64,000 nucleotides of DNA, taken from the NCBI RefSeq assembly GCF_001874645.1, contig NZ_CP017886.1:4578501-4642500 (forward strand), given 5' to 3'. The DNA comes from Pseudomonas frederiksbergensis. GTDB lineage: Bacteria > Pseudomonadota > Gammaproteobacteria > Pseudomonadales > Pseudomonadaceae. Position numbers and translations under genes: made by a program. Shown here one piece after another: positions 47,647 through 58,617 of this stretch (its first letter is position 1; every line of letters starts with the position of its first letter). Below the pieces are notes generated by a model. That model saw only the letters and a program-made list of their open reading frames with translations. It had not been told where the DNA came from and did no database searches.

Positions 47647-49882
47647 TGTCATCGCCGTGCAACCTGCTGTGCCTATGATCGGTCGCCTGGTGGTGGTCGG
47701 TCTGGGGCTGATTGGCGGTTCGTTTGCCAAGGGCCTGCGTGAAAGCGGGTTGTGTCGTGAGGTGGTCGGCGTCGATCTCGATCCGCAATCGCGGAAACTG
47801 GCCGTTGAGCTGGGCGTGGTGGATCGTTGCGAAGACGACCTCGCTGCCGCGTGTCGCGGTGCCGACGTGATTCAGCTGGCGGTGCCGATCCTGGCGATGG
47901 AGAAATTGCTGTCGCTGTTGGCTGGCATGGACTTGGGTGCGGCGATTCTGACCGATGTCGGCAGTGCTAAAGGCAACGTAGTGCGCGCAGCGACCGAGGC
48001 CTTCGGCGGCATACCGGCGCGCTTCGTTCCGGGGCATCCGATTGCCGGTTCCGAGCAGAGCGGGGTCGAGGCTTCCAATGCTCAGCTGTTCCGTCGACAC
48101 AAAGTGATTCTGACGCCGCTTGAGCAAACCGATCCGGCTGCCTTGGCGGTGGTTGATCGACTCTGGCGTGAATTGGGTGCCGATGTCGAGCACATGCAGG
48201 TCGAGCGTCACGACGAAGTGTTGGCGGCGACCAGCCATTTACCGCACTTGCTGGCATTCGGGTTGGTCGATTCGTTGGCCAAGCGCAGTGAAAATCTGGA
48301 CATCTTCCGTTACGCTGCGGGCGGTTTCCGCGATTTCACGAGAATCGCCGGCAGTGACCCGGTCATGTGGCACGACATCTTCCTCGCCAATCGCGAAGCT
48401 GTTCTGCGCACACTCGATACATTTCGCAGTGATCTCGACGCCTTGCGCGACGCGGTCGATGCAGGGGACGGGCACCAACTGTTGGGCGTCTTTACGCGCG
48501 CCCGGGTTGCCCGCGAGCATTTCAGTAAAATCCTGGCCCGTCGGGCCTATGTGGACGCTATGAACTCCAATGATCTGATTTTCCTGGCAAATCCTGGTGG
48601 CCGCCTGAGTGGGCGGATTCGTGTACCAGGCGACAAATCGATTTCCCACCGTTCGATCATGCTCGGCTCCCTCGCGGAAGGCGTTACCGAAGTTGAAGGC
48701 TTTCTTGAGGGCGAAGATGCCCTGGCGACCTTGCAGGCCTTCCGTGACATGGGCGTCGTGATCGAAGGTCCGCACCATGGTCGCGTGACCATTCACGGTG
48801 TCGGCCTGCATGGCTTGAAACCGGCTCCGGGCCCGATTTATCTGGGCAACTCGGGTACTTCGATGCGTCTGCTGTCCGGCTTGCTGGCCGCGCAGGACTT
48901 CGACAGCACCTTGACGGGCGATGCGTCGCTGTCCAAGCGTCCGATGAATCGTGTGGCCAACCCGCTGCGCGAAATGGGTGCGGTGATCGAGACGGCTGCA
49001 GAAGGTCGGCCGCCGATGACCATTCGTGGTGGTAACAAGCTCAAAGGCCTGACCTACACCATGCCGATGGCCAGTGCTCAGGTTAAATCCTGCCTGCTGT
49101 TGGCTGGCCTGTACGCCGATGGCAAAACCACCGTGACCGAGCCTGCTCCGACGCGTGACCATACCGAGCGCATGTTGCGTGGTTTTGGCTACCCGGTAAC
49201 GGTTGAAGGTGCTACAGCGTCGGTCGAATCCGGCCATAAGCTGAGCGCGACGCACATTGAAGTGCCGGGCGATATTTCCTCGTCGGCGTTCTTCCTGGTG
49301 GCGGCGTCGATTGCCGAAGGTTCGGAGTTGGTGCTGGAACACGTGGGTATAAACCCGACCCGTACCGGTGTGATCGATATTCTGCGTCTGATGGGCGCCG
49401 ATATTTCCCTGGAAAACCAGCGTGAAGTGGGTGGCGAGCCGGTGGCTGACTTGCGTGTGCGAGCGGCTAAGCTTAAAGGTATCGAAATTCCTGAAGCGCT
49501 GGTTCCGCTGGCCATCGACGAGTTCCCGGTACTGTTCGTGGCTGCGGCCTGCGCAGAGGGTCGGACTATTCTGCGTGGCGCGGAAGAGTTGCGGGTCAAG
49601 GAGTCGGATCGTATCCAGGTGATGGCGGATGGTTTGCTGGCGCTGGGCGTCAAGTGTGAACCAACCCCGGACGGCATCATCATCGACGGCGGCCAGATTG
49701 GCGGCGGCGAAGTGCATGGTCACGGCGATCACCGGATTGCCATGGCGTTCAGCGTTGCGTCGTTGCGCGCCAGTGCGCCGATCCGTATCCATGACTGCGC
49801 CAACGTTGCGACCTCCTTCCCGAACTTCCTCGCGTTGTGTGCGCAAGTCGGTATTCGTGTTGCTCAAGAGGCTCAGTCGTGA
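47639..49882 (+). CDS. fused prephenate dehydrogenase and EPSP synthase (TyrA-AroA)
   Basis: A 747-residue fusion. Residues about 17-310 are the TyrA-type cyclohexadienyl dehydrogenase ([16 protein letters not shown] motif, [17 protein letters not shown]), and about 325-745 are 5-enolpyruvylshikimate-3-phosphate synthase ([35 protein letters not shown]). One protein therefore makes the step before chorismate synthase and the first committed step to tyrosine. The GTG 47639 start has AAGG about 9 bases upstream; ATG 47675 would give 735 residues and is the other annotated choice. The fusion is a hallmark of this Pseudomonas supra-operon. Overlaps hisC by 8 bases. Confidence 0.95.
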   Translation: MVDVIAVQPAVPMIGRLVVVGLGLIGGSFAKGLRESGLCREVVGVDLDPQSRKLAVELGVVDRCEDDLAAACRGADVIQLAVPILAMEKLLSLLAGMDLGAAILTDVGSAKGNVVRAATEAFGGIPARFVPGHPIAGSEQSGVEASNAQLFRRHKVILTPLEQTDPAALAVVDRLWRELGADVEHMQVERHDEVLAATSHLPHLLAFGLVDSLAKRSENLDIFRYAAGGFRDFTRIAGSDPVMWHDIFLANREAVLRTLDTFRSDLDALRDAVDAGDGHQLLGVFTRARVAREHFSKILARRAYVDAMNSNDLIFLANPGGRLSGRIRVPGDKSISHRSIMLGSLAEGVTEVEGFLEGEDALATLQAFRDMGVVIEGPHHGRVTIHGVGLHGLKPAPGPIYLGNSGTSMRLLSGLLAAQDFDSTLTGDASLSKRPMNRVANPLREMGAVIETAAEGRPPMTIRGGNKLKGLTYTMPMASAQVKSCLLLAGLYADGKTTVTEPAPTRDHTERMLRGFGYPVTVEGATASVESGHKLSATHIEVPGDISSSAFFLVAASIAEGSELVLEHVGINPTRTGVIDILRLMGADISLENQREVGGEPVADLRVRAAKLKGIEIPEALVPLAIDEFPVLFVAAACAEGRTILRGAEELRVKESDRIQVMADGLLALGVKCEPTPDGIIIDGGQIGGGEVHGHGDHRIAMAFSVASLRASAPIRIHDCANVATSFPNFLALCAQVGIRVAQEAQS

Positions 49883-50568
49883 CCAGCCATGCTCCGGTAA
49901 TCACCATCGATGGGCCGAGCGGCTCGGGCAAGGGCACCATCGCCGGGATCCTCGCCAAGCGCCTGGGCTGGTGCTTGCTGGACTCCGGGGCGTTGTACCG
50001 TTTGCTGGCATTTGCTGCGCGCAATCATGGTGTCGACCTGACCAATGAAGAATCGCTGAAGCTGTTGGCCGCTCATCTCGATGTGCAGTTCATCGGGGCG
50101 ACCGAAGGTCATCCGCAGCGAATCATCCTTGAAGGTGATGATGTCACTGACGATCTGCGTAATGAGCAGGTCGGTGCCTGGGCCTCGCAAGTGGCGGCAC
50201 TGCCTGCGGTGCGTGACGCTTTGCTGCAGCGCCAGCGTGCATTTCAGGAAGCGCCGGGGTTGGTGGCCGATGGACGCGACATGGGCACAGTCGTGTTTCC
50301 CGACGCGCCCCTGAAGATTTTTCTGACCGCCAGCGCCGAGGAACGGGCGCGGCGTCGTTATTTGCAGTTGAAGGGCAAAGTCGAGGGTGTTAGTCTGTCG
50401 AGTCTGCTAGATGAGATCCGTGTGCGCGATGAGCGCGACACCCAGCGAGCGGTAGCCCCGCTCAAGCCGGCGGTCGACGCCATACAGCTGGATTCCACGG
50501 AGTTGTCCATCGATCAGGTGCTGGAACGCATCATGAGCGAGATCGCCATTCGCGATATCGCCGGGTGA
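49879..50568 (+). CDS. cmk: cytidylate kinase
   Basis: A 229-residue kinase phosphorylating CMP and dCMP. P-loop: [20 protein letters not shown] (about 8-27); [12 protein letters not shown] and [20 protein letters not shown] are family motifs. GTG 49879 overlaps the previous stop by 4 bases (GTGA), giving coupling. rpsA follows after 121 bases. Confidence 0.96.
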   Translation: MTSHAPVITIDGPSGSGKGTIAGILAKRLGWCLLDSGALYRLLAFAARNHGVDLTNEESLKLLAAHLDVQFIGATEGHPQRIILEGDDVTDDLRNEQVGAWASQVAALPAVRDALLQRQRAFQEAPGLVADGRDMGTVVFPDAPLKIFLTASAEERARRRYLQLKGKVEGVSLSSLLDEIRVRDERDTQRAVAPLKPAVDAIQLDSTELSIDQVLERIMSEIAIRDIAG

Positions 50569-50689
50569 CCAAGAAGCACTGCAGGGGACCAGTCATAGTC
50601 CTGCGGCGTTTCTTTTATATAAACGTAACCCACATTGTCTGGGATGTGGCAGATGGGCGTATTCTTCGCCCTTATCAACAGGAATTAAA

Positions 50690-52384
50690 ATGAGCGAAAG
50701 CTTTGCGGAACTCTTTGAAGAAAGCCTAAAAACCCTGAACCTTCAGGCAGGCTCCATCATCACCGGTGTTATCGTTGATATCGATTACCAAGCTCGCTGG
50801 GTAACCGTTCACGCTGGCCTGAAGTCTGAAGCACTCATCCCGCTTGAGCAGTTCTACAACGACGCTGGCGAACTGAATATCAACGTCGGTGACGAAGTTC
50901 ACGTTGCGCTGGATTCGGTTGAAGACGGCTTTGGTGAAACCAAGCTGTCCCGTGAAAAAGCCAAGCGCGCTGAATGCTGGATCGTTCTGGAAGCAGCCTT
51001 CGCAGCCGAAGAAGTGGTCAAGGGCGTTATCAACGGTAAGGTTAAAGGCGGCTTCACTGTCGACGTTAACGGCATCCGTGCGTTCCTGCCTGGTTCTCTG
51101 GTTGACGTTCGTCCAGTGCGCGATACTACGCACCTGGAAGGCAAAGAGCTGGAATTCAAGGTCATCAAACTCGACCAGAAACGCAACAACGTTGTCGTTT
51201 CCCGTCGTAGCGTCCTCGAAGCCGAGAACTCCGCTGAGCGTGAAGCTCTGCTGGAATCCCTGCAGGAAGGTCAACAAGTCAAAGGTATCGTCAAAAACCT
51301 CACCGATTACGGCGCATTCGTCGATCTGGGTGGCGTCGATGGCCTGCTGCACATTACCGACATGGCTTGGAAGCGTATCAAGCATCCTTCCGAAATCGTC
51401 AACGTTGGCGACGAGATCGATGTCAAGGTTCTGAAGTACGATCGCGAGCGCAATCGTGTTTCCCTGGGCCTCAAGCAACTGGGCGAAGATCCATGGGTTG
51501 CTATCAAAGCCCGTTACCCAGAAAGCACTCGCGTTACCGCACGTGTAACCAACCTGACCGACTACGGCTGCTTCGCTGAGCTGGAAGAAGGCGTTGAAGG
51601 TCTGGTACACGTTTCCGAAATGGACTGGACCAACAAGAACATCCACCCTTCGAAAGTCGTACAAGTCGGCGACGAAGTGGAAGTTATGGTTCTGGACATC
51701 GACGAAGAGCGTCGTCGTATCTCCCTGGGCATCAAGCAGTGCAAATCTAACCCATGGGAAGATTTCTCTGGCCAGTTCAACAAGGGCGATAAAATCTCCG
51801 GCACCATCAAGTCGATCACCGATTTCGGTATCTTCATTGGTCTGGACGGCGGCATCGACGGTCTGGTTCACCTGTCCGACATCTCCTGGAACGAAGTGGG
51901 CGAAGAAGCCGTACGTCGCTTCAAGAAGGGCGACGAACTGGACACCGTTATCCTGTCGGTTGACCCAGAGCGCGAGCGTATCTCCCTGGGTATCAAGCAA
52001 CTGGAAAGCGATCCGTTCTCCGAGTACGTTCAAGAGAACGACAAAGGCGCAATCGTTAAAGGCATCGTGAAAGAAGTTGACGCTAAAGGCGCCATCATCA
52101 CGTTGGCTACCGATATCGAAGCTACTCTGAAAGCCTCCGAAATCAGCCGTGACCGCATCGAAGATGCGCGCAACGTTCTGAAAGAAGGCGAAGAAGTTGA
52201 AGCCAAGATCATCAGCGTTGACCGCAAGAGCCGTGTAATCCAGCTCTCGATCAAGTCGAAAGACGTTGAAGACGAGAAAGAAGCTATCCAGAGCCTGCGC
52301 GACAAGCCAGCCTCGGACAGCATCGCTGCTGGTCCTACCACTCTGGGCGACCTGTTGCGTGCACAAATGGAAAAACAGAACTAA
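50690..52384 (+). CDS. rpsA: 30S ribosomal protein S1
   Basis: A 564-residue protein with six S1 RNA-binding domains (seen as repeated GxxxxGxVxxITDYGxFVxLGGxxGLVHxSD-type segments from about 20 to 530), required to load mRNA onto the ribosome. Start [20 protein letters not shown] follows AACAGGAATTAAA. Codon use is strongly biased, as expected of a highly expressed gene. A strong terminator follows, so ihfB needs its own promoter or read-through. Confidence 0.98.
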   Translation: MSESFAELFEESLKTLNLQAGSIITGVIVDIDYQARWVTVHAGLKSEALIPLEQFYNDAGELNINVGDEVHVALDSVEDGFGETKLSREKAKRAECWIVLEAAFAAEEVVKGVINGKVKGGFTVDVNGIRAFLPGSLVDVRPVRDTTHLEGKELEFKVIKLDQKRNNVVVSRRSVLEAENSAEREALLESLQEGQQVKGIVKNLTDYGAFVDLGGVDGLLHITDMAWKRIKHPSEIVNVGDEIDVKVLKYDRERNRVSLGLKQLGEDPWVAIKARYPESTRVTARVTNLTDYGCFAELEEGVEGLVHVSEMDWTNKNIHPSKVVQVGDEVEVMVLDIDEERRRISLGIKQCKSNPWEDFSGQFNKGDKISGTIKSITDFGIFIGLDGGIDGLVHLSDISWNEVGEEAVRRFKKGDELDTVILSVDPERERISLGIKQLESDPFSEYVQENDKGAIVKGIVKEVDAKGAIITLATDIEATLKASEISRDRIEDARNVLKEGEEVEAKIISVDRKSRVIQLSIKSKDVEDEKEAIQSLRDKPASDSIAAGPTTLGDLLRAQMEKQN

Positions 52385-52401
52385 GTTCTGTCGGACCATA
52401 G

Positions 52402-52430
52402 AAAAAGGGCGACTTCGGTCGCCCTTTTTT
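52402..52430 (+). terminator. intrinsic terminator of rpsA
   Basis: AAAAAGGGCGAC-TTCG-GTCGCCCTTTTTT: 12-base stem with UUCG tetraloop, 17 bases after the rpsA stop. Confidence 0.95.
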
Positions 52431-52577
52431 GTGCCTGCGATTTGAGGGGGCTGTTCAATGGGGGGCAATGCTTGTGTAAGGTCATCTGTTGTTCAGGCGT
52501 ATCAATCGCCTATTCAGAGCTAGGCTTTAGCTTGAACTGAGTATTAGTTGGGTGTGATGCCTGACATAAGGAAGGGA

Positions 52578-52859
52578 ATGAACAAGCTCATTGTCGTGTT
52601 GGCAGTGCTGGTCCTGGTGGGTTGTACCACCAGCGCCAAAACTCATGTGGTACGTGGCGTAAGCGGTATAGAGATCGATTGCTCGGGGCTCGGATCAGGT
52701 TGGGATAAGTGCTACAAGCGTGCTGCGAAGGAGTGTAAGGCTGAGGGGTACAAGGTCATAAGCAAGTCCAGTGATGCCAAAGAAGAGGGTGAGGATTATC
52801 CTTTTGGCTGGAATCCGGCCGGTTATCTCACTCGCACGATGCTGATCATCTGCAGGTAA
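52578..52859 (+). CDS. small putative lipoprotein
   Basis: A 93-residue protein with a lipoprotein signal: MNKLIVVLAVLVLVGC with the lipobox LVGC (Cys16) and TTS following. The mature part has Cys residues in IDCSGLGSGWDKCYKRAAKE and a final CR. No family is recognised. AAGGAAGGGA before ATG 52578 is a strong RBS, so this start is preferred to a GTG-type one 10 codons upstream. It lies between the rpsA terminator and ihfB, a pair that is usually adjacent. Confidence 0.8.
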   Translation: MNKLIVVLAVLVLVGCTTSAKTHVVRGVSGIEIDCSGLGSGWDKCYKRAAKECKAEGYKVISKSSDAKEEGEDYPFGWNPAGYLTRTMLIICR

Positions 52860-53028
52860 CGGCTCGGTACATCTCTGGGTGTGGAAGGGGGGGGCTCTCC
52901 GGGAGGGAGAGGTTCGCGGCGTCTGCGAGGTAGTGCAGATAAGTCAATATATAGGCTGTTCAAAATCCTTCGGGCATGCTAAAACCTTTGGAGCGCTGAT
53001 CTAGCTGCTTGAAAAAGAAGGGAAAAAT

Positions 53029-53325
53029 ATGACGAAGTCGGAGTTGATCGAACGAATTGTCACCCATCAGGGGTTGCTCTCATCCAAGGATGTCGAGCTG
53101 GCCATCAAGACTATGCTTGAACAAATGTCCCAGTGCTTGGCCACCGGTGATCGAATCGAGATCCGCGGCTTTGGCAGCTTCTCATTGCACTATCGTGCAC
53201 CACGTGTCGGCCGTAATCCGAAGACCGGTCAGTCTGTAAGTCTCGATGGAAAGTTTGTTCCTCATTTCAAGCCGGGCAAAGAGCTGCGAGATCGAGTGAA
53301 CGAAGACGAGGAGGACGGGGTTTGA
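53029..53325 (+). CDS. ihfB: integration host factor subunit beta
   Basis: A 98-residue DNA-bending protein; [20 protein letters not shown] at the start, [20 protein letters not shown] with the DNA-intercalating arm (Pro at about 64). It pairs with IHF alpha to compact and loop DNA. GAAGGGAAAAAT is the RBS. lapA follows 24 bases later. Confidence 0.97.
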   Translation: MTKSELIERIVTHQGLLSSKDVELAIKTMLEQMSQCLATGDRIEIRGFGSFSLHYRAPRVGRNPKTGQSVSLDGKFVPHFKPGKELRDRVNEDEEDGV

Positions 53326-53349
53326 CAGTGTTGATTCAAGGGGTAGTTC

Positions 53350-53589
53350 GTGCGTAATCTCAGGCGCGTTGTCTTCGTGGTTTTTGTTCTTCTGCTTATC
53401 TTGGCGATCCTGGGATTCGTTCTTGAGAATCAGCAGGCTGTTTCTTTGTTGTTCTTCGGTTGGGCTGGTCCACAACTGCCTGTGTCTGTTGTCGTGGTAA
53501 TAGCATTGTTGGTTGGGATGCTGATCGGTCCCTGTATTGCCTGGATGTTTGGCCGCATCGCACGGGTTCGCCGCAAGCGCTTGGCTTGA
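53350..53589 (+). CDS. lapA: LapA domain (DUF1049) membrane protein
   Basis: A 79-residue inner-membrane protein with two helices (about 6-27 and 41-63), FVLENQQAVSLLFFGW in between and a basic RIARVRRKRLA tail: the lipopolysaccharide-assembly LapA family. GTG 53350 with AAGGGG a few bases upstream. Here it borders the O-antigen cluster, as in P. aeruginosa where the locus follows ihfB. Confidence 0.85.
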   Translation: MRNLRRVVFVVFVLLLILAILGFVLENQQAVSLLFFGWAGPQLPVSVVVVIALLVGMLIGPCIAWMFGRIARVRRKRLA

Positions 53590-54155
53590 CTCTTATACCG
53601 CCGCCGGTAGAGGCGCTTTGTTGGTAGTTGCTCGATAGTCAGGGCGGGGTGCTGTTTATTCTTGATGCTGCGCTGCCGAAAGCCTAGAGCTTTGAGGTCC
53701 CTGTTGCGACGCCGAGGTTGCTGAGTCGACTCGCAATTGATGTGTTTGGCGCTGCTATTCCAGCGTTTTTTCTGCCATCAAAGGTGAGTAATGCAATTTT
53801 TGGTCAAATAGTATGCCAGTGTTTTTTTGCTTTGCCCGCCTATCCACACCTTCTTGAGGGGGGATAGCGCCTTGCCTACAAATCGCAAACATGCGATCCT
53901 CCTCGCGATATTCTTAAGTGCCCAGCACTGATATATAGATTGATGAAATTATGAATCGGTCTATTTTAGTGCTTTTCGATAGTTTTTATCTATTGAAAGC
54001 GCGTTCATCAGGAGTCCACACAAGTCTACGCATGTGAGCGCTATCCAGTGATGCTTGCATCGGGTGGTTGTGCGGAGGTGCCTGATATTGCGACTTTAGT
54101 TTTTGGTGTGCATGGGTCGGAGTGGCCTAGCGGAAGATGAGTTGATCGATACTAG
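53590..54155. other. AT-rich intergenic region before the O-antigen cluster
   Basis: 566 bases with no credible protein gene. GC falls from about 53.75 kb, marking the edge of the O-antigen island. It probably carries the cluster promoter; TATATAGATT near 53932 and AT-rich blocks at 53935-53995 are candidates, but I cannot place -35/-10 boxes with confidence. A wzz chain-length gene, found at this border in some strains, is absent. Confidence 0.5.
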
Positions 54156-55586
54156 ATGAATATGAATGTTTTTATTCGAAAGCTTCTTCTGTATGTACCG
54201 GTAAAAATGGTGCCTGCATTGTCAGGGATTTTCCTGATATTTTTTCTGTATAAGTACTTTCCTGCTGGGCAGTATGTAAGTTATTCGGTGAGTTTGTTTT
54301 GTTCGTTAATTGCCGCGCAGTTAAGTGCTGGGTGGGTGGGTAACTCGTTTATATATTATTACACTGGGGTGGAAGATAAGAGAGTATTTGTCTCTAACTG
54401 CGTTTCCGTCATTCTCCTTATTGCTCCTGTCGCTTCGCTTTTGGCGGCGGTGGTTTCCGTTTTTTTTGTTTTTGAGCGCTATGTTTTTATTTGTGTTTGG
54501 CTGTTGTGCTTTGGTCAGATATTATTTTTCTTTCTCTCGTCTGCATGTCAGGCAGGCTTCTTGGTTAAGCAACAGCTGGTGGCAGTGTTGTTGCAGGCTC
54601 TTGCTCAGATTTTGTTGATCGTCGCCTTTTTTCAGTTTGTTGGTGTTGATTTCAGATATGCACTTCTGGCTCTGTCGGTGGGTTACTTCATTGCTGCGTT
54701 CTTCTTGCTGTTTGTTATTCTGAAAAAATTTGGTGTTTGTAATCCTTTTTCAAATGTCGATGTGTTTAAAGATAATTTGAGATTGATTTATCAGTATGGT
54801 GCTGCGTTGTCGCCATGGATCCTTGGCATGCTGGTGGTGGCTGGTTCTGACCGGTTCGCAATAGGTTATTATGGTATTGAGCATGGTGATTCGTACCTGT
54901 CCTTGAAGGATTTGTTTGTGGGCGGCGCTGGGTTGTTAAGCATGCCTTTGTTAATGATGGTTCACCCATTTGTAATTAAAAGATTTAGAGAGGGTGTTTT
55001 TGCTGTCAGAATAATTGAAAGCTCTTCGAGTTTTTTGATTGTTGCGTTTTCACTTCTCTGGTGTGCGTTGTACTTTGTTGGGTTTGATTTTTTTGAAAAA
55101 ATAACGGGGAAAACCATAGAGGCGTCCAAGGTGGTTATTCTTTTTTCATTTTCTGGTGTTTTTTTGAATAGTACCTCTGTGTATTTTCAAAAGCGCCTTG
55201 AAGTGCATCGCAGAATGAAGCTGTTGGCCTATCTTTCAATAGTTTCCGCGCTTGTCTCGGTGTTATTTGCCTGGATCGGTGGGCGGTACTGGGGGCTTTA
55301 CGGCGTATCGCTTGGTGTTTTGTTGGCTCAAGCGCTCTACTTTGTTTTGGTTACCACTAGTATGTTTAAGCGCCTCGATCTGTATCGTAGCTTTACGTTG
55401 CCAGCATTGATGTCGTCTTTCGCCTTTTTTATCGGTTATGTTTTTTATATAGGGCTGGAGAGCGTTGGGAGCTCCTTGCTCTGGTGGGAAAAATCAGTTT
55501 TTTGGCTGGTTGGGTTTGCGGTTGTCTCGCTTTTTTCTCTTTGGAAAGGTGTGAGATGGAGCGAATTCATGAAGGCCACTGTATGA
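54156..55586 (+). CDS. polysaccharide flippase (Wzx-like)
   Basis: A 476-residue membrane protein with about 12-14 helices, starting NMNVFIRKLLLYVPVKMVPA; the helix pattern and the SYSVSLFCSLIAAQLSAGWV-type N-terminal segment are those of the oligosaccharide flippase family, which moves lipid-linked O units across the inner membrane. Low GC and sequence-specific divergence are normal for this family, so a function for a particular O unit cannot be read. No clear RBS upstream; the ATG 54156 or the second ATG two codons later could serve. Confidence 0.82.
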   Translation: MNMNVFIRKLLLYVPVKMVPALSGIFLIFFLYKYFPAGQYVSYSVSLFCSLIAAQLSAGWVGNSFIYYYTGVEDKRVFVSNCVSVILLIAPVASLLAAVVSVFFVFERYVFICVWLLCFGQILFFFLSSACQAGFLVKQQLVAVLLQALAQILLIVAFFQFVGVDFRYALLALSVGYFIAAFFLLFVILKKFGVCNPFSNVDVFKDNLRLIYQYGAALSPWILGMLVVAGSDRFAIGYYGIEHGDSYLSLKDLFVGGAGLLSMPLLMMVHPFVIKRFREGVFAVRIIESSSSFLIVAFSLLWCALYFVGFDFFEKITGKTIEASKVVILFSFSGVFLNSTSVYFQKRLEVHRRMKLLAYLSIVSALVSVLFAWIGGRYWGLYGVSLGVLLAQALYFVLVTTSMFKRLDLYRSFTLPALMSSFAFFIGYVFYIGLESVGSSLLWWEKSVFWLVGFAVVSLFSLWKGVRWSEFMKATV

Positions 55587-55747
55587 TGGCGTAACATGTT
55601 GTCACATTGTGTAATTTACTCAAATCGCCCGATCTATTGTCGGGCTGAGGCATGGACTGCCTTGTCGCAGAGACAGATCGTAGTACTGGTACTTCTGTGT
55701 TGTATGGATGATGTTCACTGAGTGTTCCTAAGTAGGATGCATTGGAA

Positions 55748-57241
55748 ATGATTTCTCTTGATAAACTAAGGCTCTGGATTTCCAGGAATTTGGCGCCGGT
55801 TGTATTCCTTGCCGCGTATTTTGTTACGGTGGTTCTTGGGAATATAATATATTGGCTTCCCTTCGGGAAAGCCCTTTTAGAGCGGGATGCCTATACAGCT
55901 AATATTCTCGGTTTTGAGACCTTGTTCAGTGCGGGGTATTGGTTTTTATTACTTTTGCCTTTTTTGGTTACTCCGCTAGTCGTCGTCCTGGTTCGTAAGA
56001 CACTTGGTGCGGTTTTAGAGAAGCGGGCTAGGCAGTTTTTTGATTTTTCAAAATCTGAATACTGCTTTGTTATTACTCTTAGTTATGCTTTCGTGCTGTA
56101 TTCGTTGGTAAAGGCTGATGCATTTTCATTGTTTCTGGCGGGGACCGATTCGGTTTCGTCTGTAGAGGCTCGATTTCAGATCAGGAACCAACTTGGCTTT
56201 GCCCCGATAGCCGTGCTCATGTCAGTGCTTCATTACTTGTCCATTTATTCTTTGGTTAGATGGATGCTTGAGAAGGGTAAATTCTGGCTTGTTGTGACTG
56301 TTGCCAACGCTCTTGTTATGTCGGTTTTCCTGACGTTGCTAAATATGAAGTGGCCTATTCTGATTTTTTATGCAGGGTTGGTGTTGGCTGTTTTTGTATA
56401 TGCTAAGCGATATGCATATTTGAAAACTGTTATGGGGGGGGTGCTGCTTGTTGTTATGTATTTCCTGGTTTCTGCTTTTGTATTCAGGCTTGTACCGCCG
56501 GTTGCGGTGGTTGCGGTGGTTCCGGTAGTAGAGAGTGTTGTTCTCGCGCCAGCAGAAAATATCGATTCTATTCCCTCTGAACGAATTAAGCAGGCGCAGA
56601 CGACGATGCTGCTGGAGGATGGGTTAGGTGTTATTGAAGAGCGCAGTGACAAGGCTTCCGAAGCGGTGGCAGGTCATGAAGATAAGCAGCATTCTAGTGT
56701 CGTTGATAATGTAATGAATGTTGGGGAGGCGGCCGCTGAAAATGCGCCAATGCTGCTCTTTAACGTAGTCAATCGGATGGCTATTATTTATCCGTATTAT
56801 TACCAGGTATTTACGACTGAAGGGGCGGTGTGTGGTGGTGTTTTCGCACAGGTGAAAGTTGGCAAAGAGTGCCGTCCTAGTACATATATATACAGTCGGA
56901 TTTTTAACGACAATTTCAAAGGGCGGGGCACTGCTCCAGCCGCTGTTCATATATCGGCTTATGCGTTAGGCGGGTGGTCTGTTGCCTTGATGGGGTTGAT
57001 TTTTGCTTCGATTATTTTGGGGCTGTTTGCATCTCTTCCGCTGAATGTGAGTGCAAGTATTGGTTCTCTCGCTATCACCGGGGGCATTGTGGGCTATCAT
57101 TTTTCGCAGTTGCCTGGCGAGGGGCCGATTTTTTATGATCACGGGGTTTTCTGGACGCTGTTGGTGTTGTTCTTGTTTGGTGGTTGGCGGTTGATTCGAA
57201 ATCGTGTTGGGCGGGGTAAGCGCAATCTGGATATTCAGTGA
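55748..57241 (+). CDS. O-antigen polymerase-like membrane protein (Wzy-like)
   Basis: A 497-residue protein with about 10-11 helices. A large soluble loop (about residues 260-385) separates two helix groups, as in Wzy, but it is rich in acidic residues and contains a Cys pair (AVCGGVFAQVKVGKECRPST). I infer a Wzy-like polymerase from membrane topology and place in the cluster; sequence resemblance is weak. The ATG 55748 is used; a TTG two codons upstream is an alternative. Codon use is AT-rich. It lies 161 bases after the flippase. Confidence 0.6.
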   Translation: MISLDKLRLWISRNLAPVVFLAAYFVTVVLGNIIYWLPFGKALLERDAYTANILGFETLFSAGYWFLLLLPFLVTPLVVVLVRKTLGAVLEKRARQFFDFSKSEYCFVITLSYAFVLYSLVKADAFSLFLAGTDSVSSVEARFQIRNQLGFAPIAVLMSVLHYLSIYSLVRWMLEKGKFWLVVTVANALVMSVFLTLLNMKWPILIFYAGLVLAVFVYAKRYAYLKTVMGGVLLVVMYFLVSAFVFRLVPPVAVVAVVPVVESVVLAPAENIDSIPSERIKQAQTTMLLEDGLGVIEERSDKASEAVAGHEDKQHSSVVDNVMNVGEAAAENAPMLLFNVVNRMAIIYPYYYQVFTTEGAVCGGVFAQVKVGKECRPSTYIYSRIFNDNFKGRGTAPAAVHISAYALGGWSVALMGLIFASIILGLFASLPLNVSASIGSLAITGGIVGYHFSQLPGEGPIFYDHGVFWTLLVLFLFGGWRLIRNRVGRGKRNLDIQ

Positions 57242-57408
57242 TCGTGCCTGCGCAGGTTCATGCTTGCTGATGGCCGTGACGCTACCCGTATGAGGTGCAG
57301 TCTAAATGCTTGCTGACCCACGCGGACGGCCGGCAGATAGGCTGCACTTTTCTGTTATAAAGTCTTCAGGTTTTGTTATTCGTCGTATTGGTTATTGAGA
57401 AGGCGAAA

Positions 57409-58617
57409 ATGAGTAAGAAAATTGGTTTGTTGGGTTTTTATGTGGGTGACAGCTATTTTAATAAATATTCGAAGGGCGATGCGTTCCCTCAGGTAGCAGC
57501 TTATAAGCTAGAGGGGCGATTCCTTGATGCGCTGCGTTTTGGTGGTGGCGTGGTTAATACGGTCGCAAGTATTGCTGCGTCGACATACCCCAATAATAAA
57601 AAGCTGTATTTTCCAGGCGGTTCGTACGTGGGGACGGAAGGGGGGCGATGTGATATCACTCCGTTAATAAATCTGCCGCTATTTAAAGTCCTGAGTCGTA
57701 TGCTGGGTTCGTTGTTTAGTTTGCTTCGCTTGCGGAAAGTAGGGCTTGACGTGGTGTGCGTCTATGCGGCTCATACGCCAAATCTGCTGGCTGCCTATAT
57801 TGTGCGAAAGCTCCACGGCATACCTTTTTTCGTTTATATACCTGATCTACCCTCCTATATGGATATGGGGATGAATCGGTCTTTTTTTATGCGGCTCTTG
57901 AAAAGGCTTGATGCTCGCATTATCGATTTTCTTATTTCTGCGTCATCTGGTGTTTTTGTAACCAGCCAGTACATGGTGAAAGACAGTGCCAGGTGGTCGG
58001 ACAAGGAATACTTGGTACTTGAGGGTATTTCTAATTCTGCAGAGGTCGCTGTAAGCGAGGATGTATCTTTGAGTTCGCATAAGAAAATTATTTTTTATGC
58101 GGGTGGGTTAAACAAAGCTTATGGAATAGTCGAGTTGGTTGAAGGCTTTATAAAGGCCGACATTGACTATGAGCTCTGGTTATGTGGTCGCGGTGAATTG
58201 GAGTCGTACCTTTCGGAAGTCTCAGCTCGGCACTCGTCGGTGAGGTATTTGGGGTTTTTGAGTGCTTTGGAAGTTGAGAGAATACAAGCTAGCGCTTCGT
58301 GCTTGATTTTAAGCAGGAGTCCAGAGCAGCTCTACACGCGTTATTCATTTCCTTCTAAATTGCTTGAATATATGGTTAGCGGCGTCCCTGTACTGACGAC
58401 GCGGCTCGGGGGGATTCCTGATGAGTACTATGAATTTTTGAATGTGATAGAGGACTCTTCCTCTGATGGCATCAGTGTCGCCTTGAAGGCGTTTTGTGCA
58501 GCTGATCAACAATTTTTGTTGAAGAAGGCAGCTTGTGGTAAGATTTGGGTTTCGGAAAATAAGTCTAGCTTTGCCGTCGGACGAAAAATCGTAGATTTTA
58601 TGGAGAAACGTAATTGA
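57409..58617 (+). CDS. glycosyltransferase (GT4-like)
   Basis: A 402-residue enzyme of the GT-B fold. IGLLGFYVGDSYFNKYSKGD lies at the N-terminus; the C-terminal half has YAGGLNKAYGIVELVEGFIK (about residues 228-247), LWLCGRGELESYL, and the donor-site SRSPEQLYTRYSFPSKLLEY with the conserved E of KLLEYM. This is the retaining GT4 pattern with a nucleotide-sugar donor. The acceptor is presumably the lipid-linked O unit. ATG 57409 follows GAGAAGGCGAAA. Its stop overlaps the next gene. Confidence 0.85.
   Translation: MSKKIGLLGFYVGDSYFNKYSKGDAFPQVAAYKLEGRFLDALRFGGGVVNTVASIAASTYPNNKKLYFPGGSYVGTEGGRCDITPLINLPLFKVLSRMLGSLFSLLRLRKVGLDVVCVYAAHTPNLLAAYIVRKLHGIPFFVYIPDLPSYMDMGMNRSFFMRLLKRLDARIIDFLISASSGVFVTSQYMVKDSARWSDKEYLVLEGISNSAEVAVSEDVSLSSHKKIIFYAGGLNKAYGIVELVEGFIKADIDYELWLCGRGELESYLSEVSARHSSVRYLGFLSALEVERIQASASCLILSRSPEQLYTRYSFPSKLLEYMVSGVPVLTTRLGGIPDEYYEFLNVIEDSSSDGISVALKAFCAADQQFLLKKAACGKIWVSENKSSFAVGRKIVDFMEKRN

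Noticed and set aside
53603..53610. GCCGGTAG after lapA, resembling the ops element (GGCGGTAG) of RfaH-dependent O-antigen operons
   Set aside because: One mismatch in eight bases and about 550 bases before the first gene; not convincing without the longer JUMPStart context.
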